Shown here: one piece after another, positions 18,759 to 28,169 of the stretch
How the letters are laid out: every line of letters starts with the position of its first letter
How positions within the stretch are numbered: the stretch's first letter is position 1
The notes under the pieces: generated by a model
The model's input: the letters and a program-made list of their open reading frames with translations, nothing else
Told to the model about the DNA's origin: nothing
Database searches by the model: none
Assembly: GCF_028735875.1 (NCBI RefSeq)
Contig: NZ_CP117834.1
Coordinates: 3,894,001-3,958,000 of the forward strand
Source of the DNA: Shouchella hunanensis
Lineage (GTDB): Bacteria > Bacillota > Bacilli > Bacillales > Bacillaceae_D
DNA length: 64,000 bases
Direction: 5' to 3'
Translations under genes and position numbers: made by a program

Positions 18759-19728
18759 TGTGTTCCCCCTCCAAGCGTAGCCATCCGATTAACTGCTCGG
18801 CAGTCGGATAACACAAATCATTTGGTACATGTTGTCCTGTTGTTACACAGGAAATTGGCTCTTTTCGTTTGTAAAGTAGTTCTGTTAGTAACGACATCGT
18901 TCGTGTTTCATCTTTTTTCGTTAAGATGAAACTATCGATTGTGACACTTGAAAACGGCTTTAACAGTTGCTCAAGATCGCTTGATTTCATCGTTAAACTT
19001 AACGCGACATGGCATTCTACGTCGCTCCTTGTTGTTAGAAATTGAACAAGTGGATCAGCGAGCTTTGACTGCAAGTAATTATCTCCTGGTGTATCAATAA
19101 AGATCCTATCAGCGGTTACGTTATTGCAAAGGGATGTTAATTCAGAAGCATCGTATGCAACATGGCACGGACAGTCTAAAATCTCGCTATACTTCTTTAG
19201 TTGCTCGACGGCCGCAATTCGGAACGTGTCTAACGTAATAAAAGCGATTGATTTTCCTTGATCATAACGAGCGTGAGCAGCGAGCTTCGCGACGGTCGTT
19301 GTCTTTCCTACACCAGTTGGTCCCAATACACAACATATTCGCTTTTCTCCGATTACCGCCGTTTGCGGTTTTAAAACAGCCTGTAGCATTTGGTTATAAA
19401 TTGTTTCTACTCCTATGACACCGCGATCTTCTATCATTTTTGCTGTGAGGGCTAATCCTTTTTTTACGGTTGGCGTAACTTCTAAACGATCAATATATGG
19501 TTTGACGCTCTGCACTTCTTTTACAATGGTACTTTCATGGAGGTGGGTTCGTTGCTTCTGTTCTTCAATGCCAATCGTTAGTTGACAAACTTCTTTTTTG
19601 AAAAAACCGAGCCAACCACCTTCCTTTACATAGCGAGAGTGCAAAATAACGGCTTTTGAACCAATGCTCTGGCGCATCAGCTCATAGGCTTGCTCGTACG
19701 TAGGTGCTTTGATTTTTTTTATGATCAC
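18742..19728 (-). CDS. flhF: Flagellar SRP-type GTPase FlhF
   Basis: FlhF is the third SRP-family GTPase and influences flagellar number and placement. The 328-residue protein has a short N-terminal basic B domain (MIIKKIKAPTYEQAYELMRQ), then the NG domains. G1 is [18 protein letters not shown]2 is LDTFRIAAVEQLKKYSEIL, G4 is TKKDET and G5 lies around CVTTGQ. The G3 motif is atypical: FIDTPGDNYL, whereas Ffh and FtsY in this window have DTAGR. It is somewhat shorter than B. subtilis FlhF (366 residues). It overlaps flhA by 4 nt and the FlhG-like gene by 17 nt. Confidence 0.94.
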   Translation of the reverse strand: MIIKKIKAPTYEQAYELMRQSIGSKAVILHSRYVKEGGWLGFFKKEVCQLTIGIEEQKQRTHLHESTIVKEVQSVKPYIDRLEVTPTVKKGLALTAKMIEDRGVIGVETIYNQMLQAVLKPQTAVIGEKRICCVLGPTGVGKTTTVAKLAAHARYDQGKSIAFITLDTFRIAAVEQLKKYSEILDCPCHVAYDASELTSLCNNVTADRIFIDTPGDNYLQSKLADPLVQFLTTRSDVECHVALSLTMKSSDLEQLLKPFSSVTIDSFILTKKDETRTMSLLTELLYKRKEPISCVTTGQHVPNDLCYPTAEQLIGWLRLEGEHNGSSV

Positions 19729-21764
19729 TGCAATCTCACCACCCCTACGCTTTGTACTTCAACATTAGCATCTAGTTCGTTGTATGAAATGACGGGTACT
19801 TGAGGAAGATAACGTTCAATTAAATGTCGCATATACATTCGAACAGCTGGTGAGCATAAAATGACTGCCTGTTGTCCCATTTCTGCTAGTTTCGTTGTTT
19901 CTGATGCGGTTTGCTGCAGAATCGTTTGCGAGTCAGCCGGTGCTAACGCTAAAAAATGCCCGTTTTCATTTTGTCCAACTGCATCAGCAATACGCTTCTC
20001 AACTTCACTAGCCAGTGTAATAACGGCTAGTTTATTCTGCTCGTCTGTTAACTGCTCCGAAATCTGCCGAGAAAGCGCTTGACGAACATACTCGGTCACC
20101 ACGTCCATATCTTTTGTTCGTGAACCGTAATCCGCAAGGGTCTCGAAAATCATTGGTAAATTACGAATGGATAATTGTTCTCTTAAAAGATTCTTCAATA
20201 CTTTCTGTACATCTCCAATAGATAAAGGTGTTGGGGTTACCTCTTCAACTAGGGTTGGGTACGTTTCTTTCACATGGTCTATCAAGGCTTTGGTTTCTTC
20301 TCTTCCTAGAAGTTCGTGCGCATAGGTTTTTAACAACTCGGTTAAATGAGTCGAGATAACCGTTGGCGGATCAACAACCGTATAGCCTGACAGTTCCGCT
20401 TCTTCTTTTACATCTTCTGTTACCCACATGGCTTCTAAACCAAAAGCAGGCTCGACCGTTGGAATGCCTGTAATACGCTCGTCATCAATACCTGTACTCA
20501 TCGCCATATAATGATCAAGAAGGACCTCTCCCTTTGCCACCACATCACCTTTAATTTTTATTGTATACGCGTTAGGCTCCAACGATAGGTTGTCTCGAAT
20601 GCGAATAACGGGAATCATTGTTCCAAGTTCAAGTGCCATTTGTTTACGAATCATAACGACTCGATCAAGCAAATCGCCTCCTTGAGTCGCATCCGCAAGT
20701 GGAATTAAGCCATAGCCAAATTCGAATTCGATTGGATCCATTTTCATTAACGACAAAACAGATTCAGGTCCTGTTGGCTCTGGTACATCTGCTGTTTCTT
20801 CTTGTAGCTGATGTTCCATTTCCTCTTCAACTGCTCGAGTTTTTGATAAACGGTAACCAGCAAATGCAAGCAGTCCAGCAACAGAAAACGTCACGACTTT
20901 TGTAATAGGCGTTGTAACTCCTAAAAGGAAAATCGTCGAAGCGGTAACGTACAATAGTTTTGGGTAAGCAAAAAGTTGCTTTGTTAAGTCATTTCCTAAG
21001 CTCCCCTCAGAAGCAGCTTTTGTGACAATAACACCTGTTGCAGTAGAAATGAGTAATGCCGGGATTTGTGTAACAAGACCGTCTCCAACAGTAAGTAATG
21101 TATACGTGCTCGCAGCAGTAGATAGATCCATTCCCATTTGCATCATGCCAATAACAAGACCAAAAACCATATTAATAATGACGATTATAATGCTAGCAAT
21201 AGCATCGCCCTTTACAAATTTACTCGCTCCGTCCATTGAGCCATAAAAATCTGCTTCATTTTCAATTTTTTCACGGCGGGCTTTTGCTTCACGATCGGAA
21301 ATTAACCCGGCATTCAAATCGGCATCAATACTCATTTGCTTTCCTGGCATTGCATCAAGGGTAAATCGGGCACCGACTTCTGACACTCGTTCAGCCCCTT
21401 TTGTAATAACAAGGAACTGAATAATAATGAGAATCAAGAACACAACAAACCCTACAACCGCATTCCCACCAATAACGAAGCTTCCAAACGTATCAATCAC
21501 GTTTCCAGCATGTGCTTCCCCTAAAATGGAACGGGTTGTTGAAACACTTAACCCTAAACGAAACAATGTCACAAGAAGAAGCATTGTTGGAAACACAGAA
21601 AATTGAAGCGCATTTTTTGTATTCAGTGCCACAAGTAAAATGAGTAGCGATAAAGAGATATTAAAAATAATTAACACGTCTAACAAAAATGGAGGGAGTG
21701 GTATGATGAGCATCACAATGATAAGAATCACACCAGCAAGTACACTTAAATCTTTCGCTTTCAT
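19725..21764 (-). CDS. flhA: Flagellar export gate protein FlhA
   Basis: Inner-membrane component of the flagellar type III export gate, with a large cytoplasmic domain that docks late substrates and chaperones. The 679-residue protein has about eight N-terminal membrane segments. The FHIPEP-family signature follows around RFTLDAMPGKQMSIDADLNA, with the conserved loop SDREAKARREKIENEADFYG. The C-terminal half is soluble. It lies between flhB (18-nt gap) and flhF (4-nt overlap). Confidence 0.98.
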   Translation of the reverse strand: MKAKDLSVLAGVILIIVMLIIPLPPFLLDVLIIFNISLSLLILLVALNTKNALQFSVFPTMLLLVTLFRLGLSVSTTRSILGEAHAGNVIDTFGSFVIGGNAVVGFVVFLILIIIQFLVITKGAERVSEVGARFTLDAMPGKQMSIDADLNAGLISDREAKARREKIENEADFYGSMDGASKFVKGDAIASIIIVIINMVFGLVIGMMQMGMDLSTAASTYTLLTVGDGLVTQIPALLISTATGVIVTKAASEGSLGNDLTKQLFAYPKLLYVTASTIFLLGVTTPITKVVTFSVAGLLAFAGYRLSKTRAVEEEMEHQLQEETADVPEPTGPESVLSLMKMDPIEFEFGYGLIPLADATQGGDLLDRVVMIRKQMALELGTMIPVIRIRDNLSLEPNAYTIKIKGDVVAKGEVLLDHYMAMSTGIDDERITGIPTVEPAFGLEAMWVTEDVKEEAELSGYTVVDPPTVISTHLTELLKTYAHELLGREETKALIDHVKETYPTLVEEVTPTPLSIGDVQKVLKNLLREQLSIRNLPMIFETLADYGSRTKDMDVVTEYVRQALSRQISEQLTDEQNKLAVITLASEVEKRIADAVGQNENGHFLALAPADSQTILQQTASETTKLAEMGQQAVILCSPAVRMYMRHLIERYLPQVPVISYNELDANVEVQSVGVVRLQ

Positions 21765-21782
21765 TGTTCCCCTCCTTCATCT

Positions 21783-22871
21783 TTATGTATTGCCATTTAG
21801 TTGGTACACATAGGCCAAAACTTCAGCTACCGCTTCAAACATCTCTTCGTTGACTTGGTCATTCACTTGTAAGTTGGCATACATCGTCCGTGCAAGCCAT
21901 ACATTTTCAACCATTGGTACGTGATGTTCACGGGCAATTTTTTTTATTCTTTCTGCAGCATAATCCATTCCTTTAGCAAGAACATAAGGAGCATCCGCTT
22001 TCTCTTGATCGTATTTAAGAGCAACTGCAAAATGAGTCGGGTTCGTAATAATGACGTCTGCTTTTGGAACATCTTGTGCCAATCGTGCCATCGACATTTC
22101 CAATTGCTTCTGCTTTCGTCTTGCCCGAATTTTTGGATCACCTTCACTTGTCTTGTGCTCATCACGAATGTCTTTTTTCGACATTCGTATTTGCTTTTCA
22201 TGATCGTACCGTTGATAAAGGTAATCGGGTATGGCTAAGATGAGCAAAAGAATAGCAGCGACAATCCCCATCATTAGCGCTAGTTCTCCTACAGTAACAG
22301 CACTCACTTCTATATTTTTTTGCGACAACAGTAAAACATCCTCAATGTTGATATACAAGACAATAACCACTGCTGCCCCAACAAAAACTATTTTTAAAAT
22401 CGATTTCGCTAGCTCTACTAACGCTCTCGCAGAAAAGATTCGCTTTGCCCCTTTTATAGGGTCAAGCTTTTCAAGCTTTAGCTTTAATGGATCTGTTGTA
22501 AAAAGCGATCCTACTTGTAGAAAGCTCCCAAAAGCACCAGCAAGAACCGTAATAACCATGAGAGGCAACACAAGTATGGCCATATTCCACGTTAACTTCT
22601 GAAACAAGCTAGCAATGTTTGGCTCAGTCACATCAACATGAAGGAAGCGAGAAAGACTATCGAGCATCATTCCTTGTAAGCCACTAAAAATAGCTGGTCC
22701 CGCAAACAGCCATAAGATAATAAACGCTACAAAGAGCATAAGCGCTGTATTGACATCCTGACTCTTTGGAATTTGTCCTTTTTTTCTAGAATCTTGCCGC
22801 TTTTTCGGTGTTGCTTTTTCGGTTTTTTCATCAGCAAACCATTGTAAATCCATCACAAGTCTACTGTTCAC
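21783..22871 (-). CDS. flhB: Flagellar export switch protein FlhB
   Basis: Export-gate subunit whose self-cleavage switches substrate specificity from rod/hook to filament proteins. The 362-residue protein has a charged N-terminus (DEKTEKATPKKRQDSRKKGQ), four membrane segments, and a cytoplasmic domain with the autocleavage site NPTH in VIITNPTHFAVALKY. It overlaps fliR by 4 nt. The cleavage site is intact, so normal FliK-controlled switching is expected. Confidence 0.98.
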   Translation of the reverse strand: MNSRLVMDLQWFADEKTEKATPKKRQDSRKKGQIPKSQDVNTALMLFVAFIILWLFAGPAIFSGLQGMMLDSLSRFLHVDVTEPNIASLFQKLTWNMAILVLPLMVITVLAGAFGSFLQVGSLFTTDPLKLKLEKLDPIKGAKRIFSARALVELAKSILKIVFVGAAVVIVLYINIEDVLLLSQKNIEVSAVTVGELALMMGIVAAILLLILAIPDYLYQRYDHEKQIRMSKKDIRDEHKTSEGDPKIRARRKQKQLEMSMARLAQDVPKADVIITNPTHFAVALKYDQEKADAPYVLAKGMDYAAERIKKIAREHHVPMVENVWLARTMYANLQVNDQVNEEMFEAVAEVLAYVYQLNGNT

Positions 22872-23647
22872 CCTGATCCACCGAACCCTTCTAACAACTC
22901 CCGCATGGCAAGAATCATTTCTTTAAACAAATAGTTCATACTCATAAAGAAAACGCCGATATAAATAAAGAGAATAATAAGACCAGCCATTAGTTTAATT
23001 GGCATACCAACAACAAATACATTCATTTGTGGAACCGTTCTAGAGACAATCCCTAGCGCAATATCAACTAAAAATAAGGAACCAACTACTGGAAACGCCA
23101 TCGAAACGCCAAAGGCAAATAGAAAGCCCATTAACATCGCGACCTGCTCGACTATTGCCCCTTGTGCTAATGGGAGAAACAATTGATCAATTGGTACAAA
23201 CTCAAAGCTATACACAGCACCATCCAACAATAAATGATGACCGTCAATAATTAGTAAGTATAGTAGGGCGAATACATATAAGTAGCTACCAGTAAGTGGA
23301 CTTTGCGCACCAGTTTGTGGATCAACAACGTTTGCAAGCATAAAGCCCATATGAAAATCAATTAATCCCCCAGCAATTTGCACAGCATACAAAAGCATCA
23401 TCGCGACTAATCCAGTTAAAAGACCCACGAGTGCTTCTTTTATAAGTAAAATGGCGAACGTTGCATCTATTGAGACTGTCGGAAAATCAACTGACATAAC
23501 AAGAAGCAGCGCAACGATACTAGCAATACCGACTTTAAAAGGTAGTGGAATCGTCCGATAGTTGTATAGCGGGAGCACAAGAAAGAAAGAAGCAATCCGA
23601 ACGAAAACAAGTAAAAACGTCGGATACAATTGAATAAATACGTCCAT
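22868..23647 (-). CDS. fliR: Flagellar export gate protein FliR
   Basis: Polytopic membrane protein of the FliPQR export channel. The 259-residue product is hydrophobic with about six predicted membrane segments. It contains the family region GGLIDFHMGFMLANVVDP and a C-terminal segment ending in LLEGFGGSG. It starts immediately after the fliQ stop and overlaps flhB by 4 nt. Confidence 0.97.
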   Translation of the reverse strand: MDVFIQLYPTFLLVFVRIASFFLVLPLYNYRTIPLPFKVGIASIVALLLVMSVDFPTVSIDATFAILLIKEALVGLLTGLVAMMLLYAVQIAGGLIDFHMGFMLANVVDPQTGAQSPLTGSYLYVFALLYLLIIDGHHLLLDGAVYSFEFVPIDQLFLPLAQGAIVEQVAMLMGFLFAFGVSMAFPVVGSLFLVDIALGIVSRTVPQMNVFVVGMPIKLMAGLIILFIYIGVFFMSMNYLFKEMILAMRELLEGFGGSG

Positions 23648-23917
23648 TTAGCCAATATACCTAAATAAGTTGCTATAGATGCTATAGGTCATTTCCGTTA
23701 GCTGTGATAGCATCCATGGCCCAAGAATAACCAACCCAACTAAAACCCCAACGATTTTCGGGATGAAAGCAAGTGTTTGTTCTTGGATTTGTGTCGTTGC
23801 TTGAAAGATACTCACGAAAAGACCTAAAGCTAACGCAATAAGTAAAAGTGGTCCGGCGACAAGCAAAACCGTCCATACACCGCTTTGAGCTAGGTTCGTT
23901 ACCGTTTCAAGATTCAT
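23648..23917 (-). CDS. fliQ: Flagellar export gate protein FliQ
   Basis: Small two-helix membrane subunit of the flagellar export channel. The 89-residue protein shows the family pattern: first helix TVLLVAGPLLLIALALGLFV, the connecting loop SIFQATTQIQEQTLAFIPK, then the second helix. It lies between fliP and fliR with no spacer before fliR. Confidence 0.97.
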   Translation of the reverse strand: MNLETVTNLAQSGVWTVLLVAGPLLLIALALGLFVSIFQATTQIQEQTLAFIPKIVGVLVGLVILGPWMLSQLTEMTYSIYSNLFRYIG

Positions 23918-23932
23918 ACAACACGCTCCTTC

Positions 23933-24613
23933 CTATTGATAGCTAATGAGCAGACTCTGTACAACGAGATACCAGCCATCAACGAGAACAAATAACAAAA
24001 TTTTAAAAGGTAATGCGATCATAACTGGCGGTAACATCATCATCCCCATTGACATTAAAATACTTGCGACAATCATATCGATGACAAGAAATGGAATAAA
24101 TATTAGAAATCCAATTTGAAAGGCTGTTTTTAATTCGCTTATTGCAAACGCTGGGATAAGCGCTGTAATCGGCACATCTTCTAAAGTCTCAGGTTGCTCA
24201 TAGCCGCCGTAGCCCATAAACAAAGCAAGATCCTTTTCTCTTGTGTGTTGCGCCATAAATTGCTTTATTGGCACAATCGCCGCATCGAGTGCCTCTTCTC
24301 CTGTAAGCTCACCCTCTGTTAGCGGAATATAAGCTGATTCATACACATCTTGGATCACTGGTGCCATAATAAAAAATGTCATAAAAAGAGCAAGTCCGAT
24401 TAATACTTGATTGGGTGGTGTCGTTTGTGTTGCTAACCCTTGCCGGACAAAAGAAAGTACGATAATAATCCTCGTAAAGCAAGTCATTAAAATTAATATC
24501 CCTGGTGCAATCGACAAGATGGTTATGAGTAAAACAATTTGTAGCGTAGTTGCAATGGTGCCTTCATTTGTTAAGTCGACATTTAAAAACGAAAGAATAA
24601 ACAAATCCATCAT
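23933..24613 (-). CDS. fliP: Flagellar export gate protein FliP
   Basis: Core subunit of the FliPQR channel. The 226-residue protein has the FliP signatures TCFTRIIIVLSFVRQGL and PAFAISELKTAFQIGFLIF, and ends with hydrophobic segments around MMMLPPVMIALPFKILLFVL. An N-terminal hydrophobic stretch could be a signal sequence, as in other FliP proteins. It overlaps the fliO/fliZ stop by 4 nt. Confidence 0.98.
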   Translation of the reverse strand: MMDLFILSFLNVDLTNEGTIATTLQIVLLITILSIAPGILILMTCFTRIIIVLSFVRQGLATQTTPPNQVLIGLALFMTFFIMAPVIQDVYESAYIPLTEGELTGEEALDAAIVPIKQFMAQHTREKDLALFMGYGGYEQPETLEDVPITALIPAFAISELKTAFQIGFLIFIPFLVIDMIVASILMSMGMMMLPPVMIALPFKILLFVLVDGWYLVVQSLLISYQ

Positions 24614-25236
24614 AGAGACTTCGGACCTTCATCATGCATTCTTACTTTCTTTTTCAACCCTTGATTCTCTAGATTTAAACGAGAAGTCAAGATGTCTTGA
24701 AACGTTGAAGACGATTGTCGTTGGTTATCTGCCGTCTTTAACCAAGGTAAAACTTGCGTTAGTCCACCTTGTTCCCCTTCAGGTTGATGCTTTTTGAGGA
24801 TGGCTTCCATTTCATCTGAATCGTCTATCGTATCCAATAACTGAACTTGATCACTTACACCAATGACAAGTAGCTTTTCTCCAACACGCACCAGTTGTAC
24901 CGATCGGTTGCCACCTAATGAGACACCAGAAAGCAACGACAGTCCTTTTGCTTCTTGAAAAGAACGTGAGCGTTTGTTTATAAACTTCAATAGCGTTACA
25001 AGTAAAAAAATCACAACAAGCAGCGCACCAATCATTTTTAATCCACTAACCCATGGAGATTCGGTTGCTACTGCCGTTTCCTCTACCTCGGCATCAGAAG
25101 AAGCACATGCTTCTGACTCCATTGCTTCTTGTACACTGCAATCTTTCGCTAAGGCGTGCTCGTGCTCTACAAGGGCAAAGCAAAGCACGACCACTACGAA
25201 AAGTAACCCCTTAACCGATTGCTTTAGAAATGGCAT
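24610..25236 (-). CDS. fliZ: Flagellar biosynthesis protein FliO/FliZ
   Basis: FliO-type accessory protein that assists FliP assembly; called FliZ in B. subtilis. The roughly 208-residue protein starts MPFLKQSVKGLLFVVVV, an N-terminal signal-like hydrophobic segment. A short cysteine-containing acidic region follows (DCSVQEAMESEACASSD), then one membrane helix (MIGALLVVIFLLVTLLKFI). A cytoplasmic beta-rich domain contains the family motif VSLGGNRSVQLVRVGEKLLVIGV. I chose ATG 25236, which overlaps the cheY stop by 26 nt; further in-frame starts lie inside cheY. The exact start is uncertain because no strong ribosome-binding site precedes it. Confidence 0.88.
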   Translation of the reverse strand: MPFLKQSVKGLLFVVVVLCFALVEHEHALAKDCSVQEAMESEACASSDAEVEETAVATESPWVSGLKMIGALLVVIFLLVTLLKFINKRSRSFQEAKGLSLLSGVSLGGNRSVQLVRVGEKLLVIGVSDQVQLLDTIDDSDEMEAILKKHQPEGEQGGLTQVLPWLKTADNQRQSSSTFQDILTSRLNLENQGLKKKVRMHDEGPKSL

Positions 25237-25573
25237 CAATGACCCGATCGGCTTGGAAAGGTTTGACAATAAAGTCTTTTGCCCCTGCTTGGATTGCATC
25301 AATAACCATTGCTTGTTGTCCCATTGCCGAGCACATAATGACATTAGCATTGGGATCATACTCTTTAATTTCCTTTAGTGCGCTTATCCCATCTTTGTCA
25401 GGCATTGTAATATCCATGGTTACTAAATCTGGAGCTGTTTCTTTGTATTTCTCAAGTGCTTCGTTTCCATCGTTCGCTTCTGCCACAACGGTATACCCAT
25501 TTTTTTCTAAAATATCTTTTAACATCATTCTCATAAAAGCTGCATCATCTACAATTAAAATTTGTTTCGCCAT
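25211..25573 (-). CDS. cheY: Chemotaxis response regulator CheY
   Basis: Single-domain receiver that binds the flagellar switch when phosphorylated. It has all receiver residues: the acidic pair in ILIVDDAAFMR, the phosphoacceptor Asp in LVTMDITMPDKDG, a Ser/Thr switch position in MCSAMGQQ, and Lys in FIVKPFQADR. I take the ATG at 25573 (MAKQILIVDD) as the start, with AAAGGGAGAAAAC upstream; an in-frame start at 25597 would fall at the end of fliY. It sits between fliY and fliO/fliZ. Its cognate kinase gene cheA is not found at the usual place in this locus. Confidence 0.96.
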   Translation of the reverse strand: MAKQILIVDDAAFMRMMLKDILEKNGYTVVAEANDGNEALEKYKETAPDLVTMDITMPDKDGISALKEIKEYDPNANVIMCSAMGQQAMVIDAIQAGAKDFIVKPFQADRVIDAISKAIG

Positions 25574-25597
25574 CGTTGTTTTCTCCCTTTTTCTCAA

Positions 25598-26743
25598 CTA
25601 ATTCAAGTGATTAATTCGTTCTTTTTTACTAACGATATCTGTTATTCTAACGCCGAAATTCTCATCAATTACGACTACTTCTCCCTTAGCAATAAGTCGA
25701 TCGTTTACGCGAACATCGACAGGTTCACCAGCTAATTTATCCAGCTCAATAATAGATCCTTGTGAAATCGTTAAAATTTCTTGTATCGTTTTTTTCGTTC
25801 TACCTAGTTCCACCTTTACTTCTAAAGGTATTTCTAAGAGCATATCTAAATTTTTCATCTCGCTATCTGGTAAGTTTGGTTTTTCAAAATTAGAAAAGAC
25901 CGCTTTTTCTACAAGATGCTCTTTCGCCATAGTTGGAGTTGGTTGTTTAACGCGATTCGGTTCCTCTTCTTGTTTAAAGAATGTAGGTTCTTCAACCGGT
26001 TCCTCTTTTTCTACATGCGTTGCTTCAACTTCATTTGTTTCTCCGAGCAAGGCTTGCGCATAACTTTTTCCAAATGGCACGTTAATAATCTGTAATAATT
26101 GTGAGTCAATTAAATCACCTAACTTCAACGAAAATGAAATACCGATAAGATGATCGCCTTCTGGCACATACTCCGGTTTTTTTTGTGAATTAAAGTCGAC
26201 AATTTGCACCCGAGGAGGGGAAATATCGACTCTCCTATTAAATAATGTTGACATTGATGTTGAAGCAGACCCCATCATTTGATTCATCGCTTCTTGGACA
26301 GCACTTAAGTGCATATCTGTTAACGTTTCATCTGGTTGCTCGCCAGTACCACCTAACATTAAGTCTGCTATAATGGCAGCATCTTTGGTCGTAATAACGA
26401 ATAAATTAGAGCCTTCAAAGCCCTCTGTATAATCAACATGAACAACGACATGAGGATGAGGGAACAAATCATGTAATGTGGATTGATCAATTGACTTAAC
26501 AGTAGGCGTTGTTATTTCCACTTTTTGATTTAACAAAGTGGATAGTGCTGTCGCTGAGCTCCCAAAAGAAATATTTCCTATTTCACCAATGGTGTCTTGC
26601 TCCATCGGTGTGAGAATATCAGTAATTTCCACTGTTTCAAGCTCATGCTCTTCGTCATTTTTCTCGGGGGCAGATGAGTCATCTTCTTTTAACCCTTGTA
26701 ATAATGCGTTAATTTCGTCTTGAGAAAGAGGTCTATCATTCAT
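25598..26743 (-). CDS. fliY: Flagellar switch protein and CheY-P phosphatase FliY
   Basis: Switch-complex protein of Gram-positive flagella, a fusion of a CheC-like phosphatase with a FliN domain. The 381-residue protein starts with a CheY-P-binding peptide (PLSQDEINALLQGL). It carries two phosphatase sites of the D/S-x3-E-x2-N pattern with proline 23 residues later: DTIGEIGN ... P and SAVQEAMN ... P. The C-terminal FliN-like domain follows, with VELGRTKKTIQEILTISQGS. It overlaps the fliM stop by 8 nt. Confidence 0.97.
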   Translation of the reverse strand: MNDRPLSQDEINALLQGLKEDDSSAPEKNDEEHELETVEITDILTPMEQDTIGEIGNISFGSSATALSTLLNQKVEITTPTVKSIDQSTLHDLFPHPHVVVHVDYTEGFEGSNLFVITTKDAAIIADLMLGGTGEQPDETLTDMHLSAVQEAMNQMMGSASTSMSTLFNRRVDISPPRVQIVDFNSQKKPEYVPEGDHLIGISFSLKLGDLIDSQLLQIINVPFGKSYAQALLGETNEVEATHVEKEEPVEEPTFFKQEEEPNRVKQPTPTMAKEHLVEKAVFSNFEKPNLPDSEMKNLDMLLEIPLEVKVELGRTKKTIQEILTISQGSIIELDKLAGEPVDVRVNDRLIAKGEVVVIDENFGVRITDIVSKKERINHLN

Positions 26744-27725
26744 CTTCCGTTCCTCCTACAATATCTGTCACCTGAATAGCCATCCTGTCTCGTTGTAAGC
26801 CTGGTTGGCCCTTAAATTTTAATGCGCCACCGACATTCATATGTAAAGGTGATGATAGTTCTTGGTCTAGCGTTATAACATCATCGATGCTTAGTTTTAA
26901 AAACTCTTCAATTGTAATAGTAGACCTTCCTAATTCTACAGCGACATCAATTGTGGTTTTTTTCAGCTGTCGGTTCATCATTTCTTCTTCTTCAGGCGAA
27001 ATGGAACGTCTTTGCTCTTGGAACCAATGATGATTAGTCAACTTAGGTAATACGTCTTCTAAGACAACATGTGGTAAACAGATTGTCATTAACCCAGACG
27101 TCTCTGCAATACTCGTCGCTAGTGAAATGACAACAACCGTTTCATTCGGCGAAACCATCTGCAAAAAGTGTGGGTTAACTTCTGTTACTTCTGAAACCGG
27201 TTCAAGTTGAACGACAGATGACCACGCTTCTGCAAAACTTCGAACCATTGAATCAAACAGTCCGGAAAGGATGTTCTTCTCAATATCCGTTAAATTATCA
27301 ATTTTGTTAATGCTTGTTCCTCTACCACCAAGCACACGATCAAACATCGCATAAGCAACATTGGGGTTTGTTTCAAGCAAAAATCGACCACTCAACGGTC
27401 TTGGTTCAACTACATTTAAAAACGTCATCGACGGTATGGAACGAACATATTCTTCGTATGGCACTTGCTCCACTGACGCAACTTGAATCTGAACAAGTGA
27501 ACGGAGCCTTGCAGAAAAATAAGTTGTTAAAATGCGTGCGTAGTTTTCATGAATGCGTGACAAGTTTCTCATCTGGTCTTTAGAAAAACGAAGGGCGCGT
27601 TTAAAATCGTACGTTCGCACCTTTTTTTCCGCTTCAACCTTTAATAAGTCCTCTGCACTCTTTTCACCGGTTGTTAATGCTGAAAGAAGTTCGTCAATCT
27701 CCCCTTGTGACAATACATCTGCCAT
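26736..27725 (-). CDS. fliM: Flagellar motor switch protein FliM
   Basis: C-ring protein that receives CheY-P and controls rotation. The 329-residue protein has the N-terminal CheY-binding motif LSQGEIDELLSAL. The CheC-like middle domain follows (for example GLFDSMVRSFAEAW), and the C-terminal FliN-like domain has VELGRSTITIEEFLKLSIDD. It is encoded between fliL and fliY, as expected. Confidence 0.98.
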   Translation of the reverse strand: MADVLSQGEIDELLSALTTGEKSAEDLLKVEAEKKVRTYDFKRALRFSKDQMRNLSRIHENYARILTTYFSARLRSLVQIQVASVEQVPYEEYVRSIPSMTFLNVVEPRPLSGRFLLETNPNVAYAMFDRVLGGRGTSINKIDNLTDIEKNILSGLFDSMVRSFAEAWSSVVQLEPVSEVTEVNPHFLQMVSPNETVVVISLATSIAETSGLMTICLPHVVLEDVLPKLTNHHWFQEQRRSISPEEEEMMNRQLKKTTIDVAVELGRSTITIEEFLKLSIDDVITLDQELSSPLHMNVGGALKFKGQPGLQRDRMAIQVTDIVGGTEDE

Positions 27726-27740
27726 AAGCTCACCTCTTCT

Positions 27741-28169
27741 TTACTGAACAACTTTAGTCGTAGTATATACCGCTTCCACACTCCCAGAATCGAGGTGTTG
27801 GTTTAATTGCGCCTTCATTTCTTCTTCTAGCTCTTGGATGCCTTCTGCACCTAACAAATCTTCTGCTGATGTTTCAGCTAATGCTAACAGGACCACATGC
27901 TTGACTTGAAAATCCCGCTCTTCAAGTTCCGTTAATGTGGTTGCATCATCAAGCTGAATACGAAACTGGGCACGGATAAATTCACCGCTTTTTAAATTGG
28001 TCGTAATTTCTTCTGTGTCAAATGAGCGTTTATTAATGTTCTCAATAGAAGCATTTGCTTGCTCTGTGTCATTATGAAATGGACCTATCCCTAAAAGATA
28101 CAGCCCTCCTACAAGAAGAGCAGCACCCATAACAATACTGAGGAAAACACCTATAATACGTTTACTCAT
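27741..28169 (-). CDS. fliL: Flagellar basal body-associated protein FliL
   Basis: Single-pass membrane protein near the stator that supports motor torque. The 142-residue protein has a short cytoplasmic start, one membrane helix (VFLSIVMGAALLVGGLYLLGI), and a periplasm-facing domain rich in acidic residues with the segment LLGAEGIQELEEEMKAQLNQ. It overlaps swrD by 4 nt. Confidence 0.93.
   Translation of the reverse strand: MSKRIIGVFLSIVMGAALLVGGLYLLGIGPFHNDTEQANASIENINKRSFDTEEITTNLKSGEFIRAQFRIQLDDATTLTELEERDFQVKHVVLLALAETSAEDLLGAEGIQELEEEMKAQLNQHLDSGSVEAVYTTTKVVQ

Noticed and set aside
22231-22602. Plus-strand reading frame opposite flhB (about 123 codons)
   Set aside because: Antisense to the FlhB membrane region; Ser/Thr/Ile-rich translation without a ribosome-binding site.
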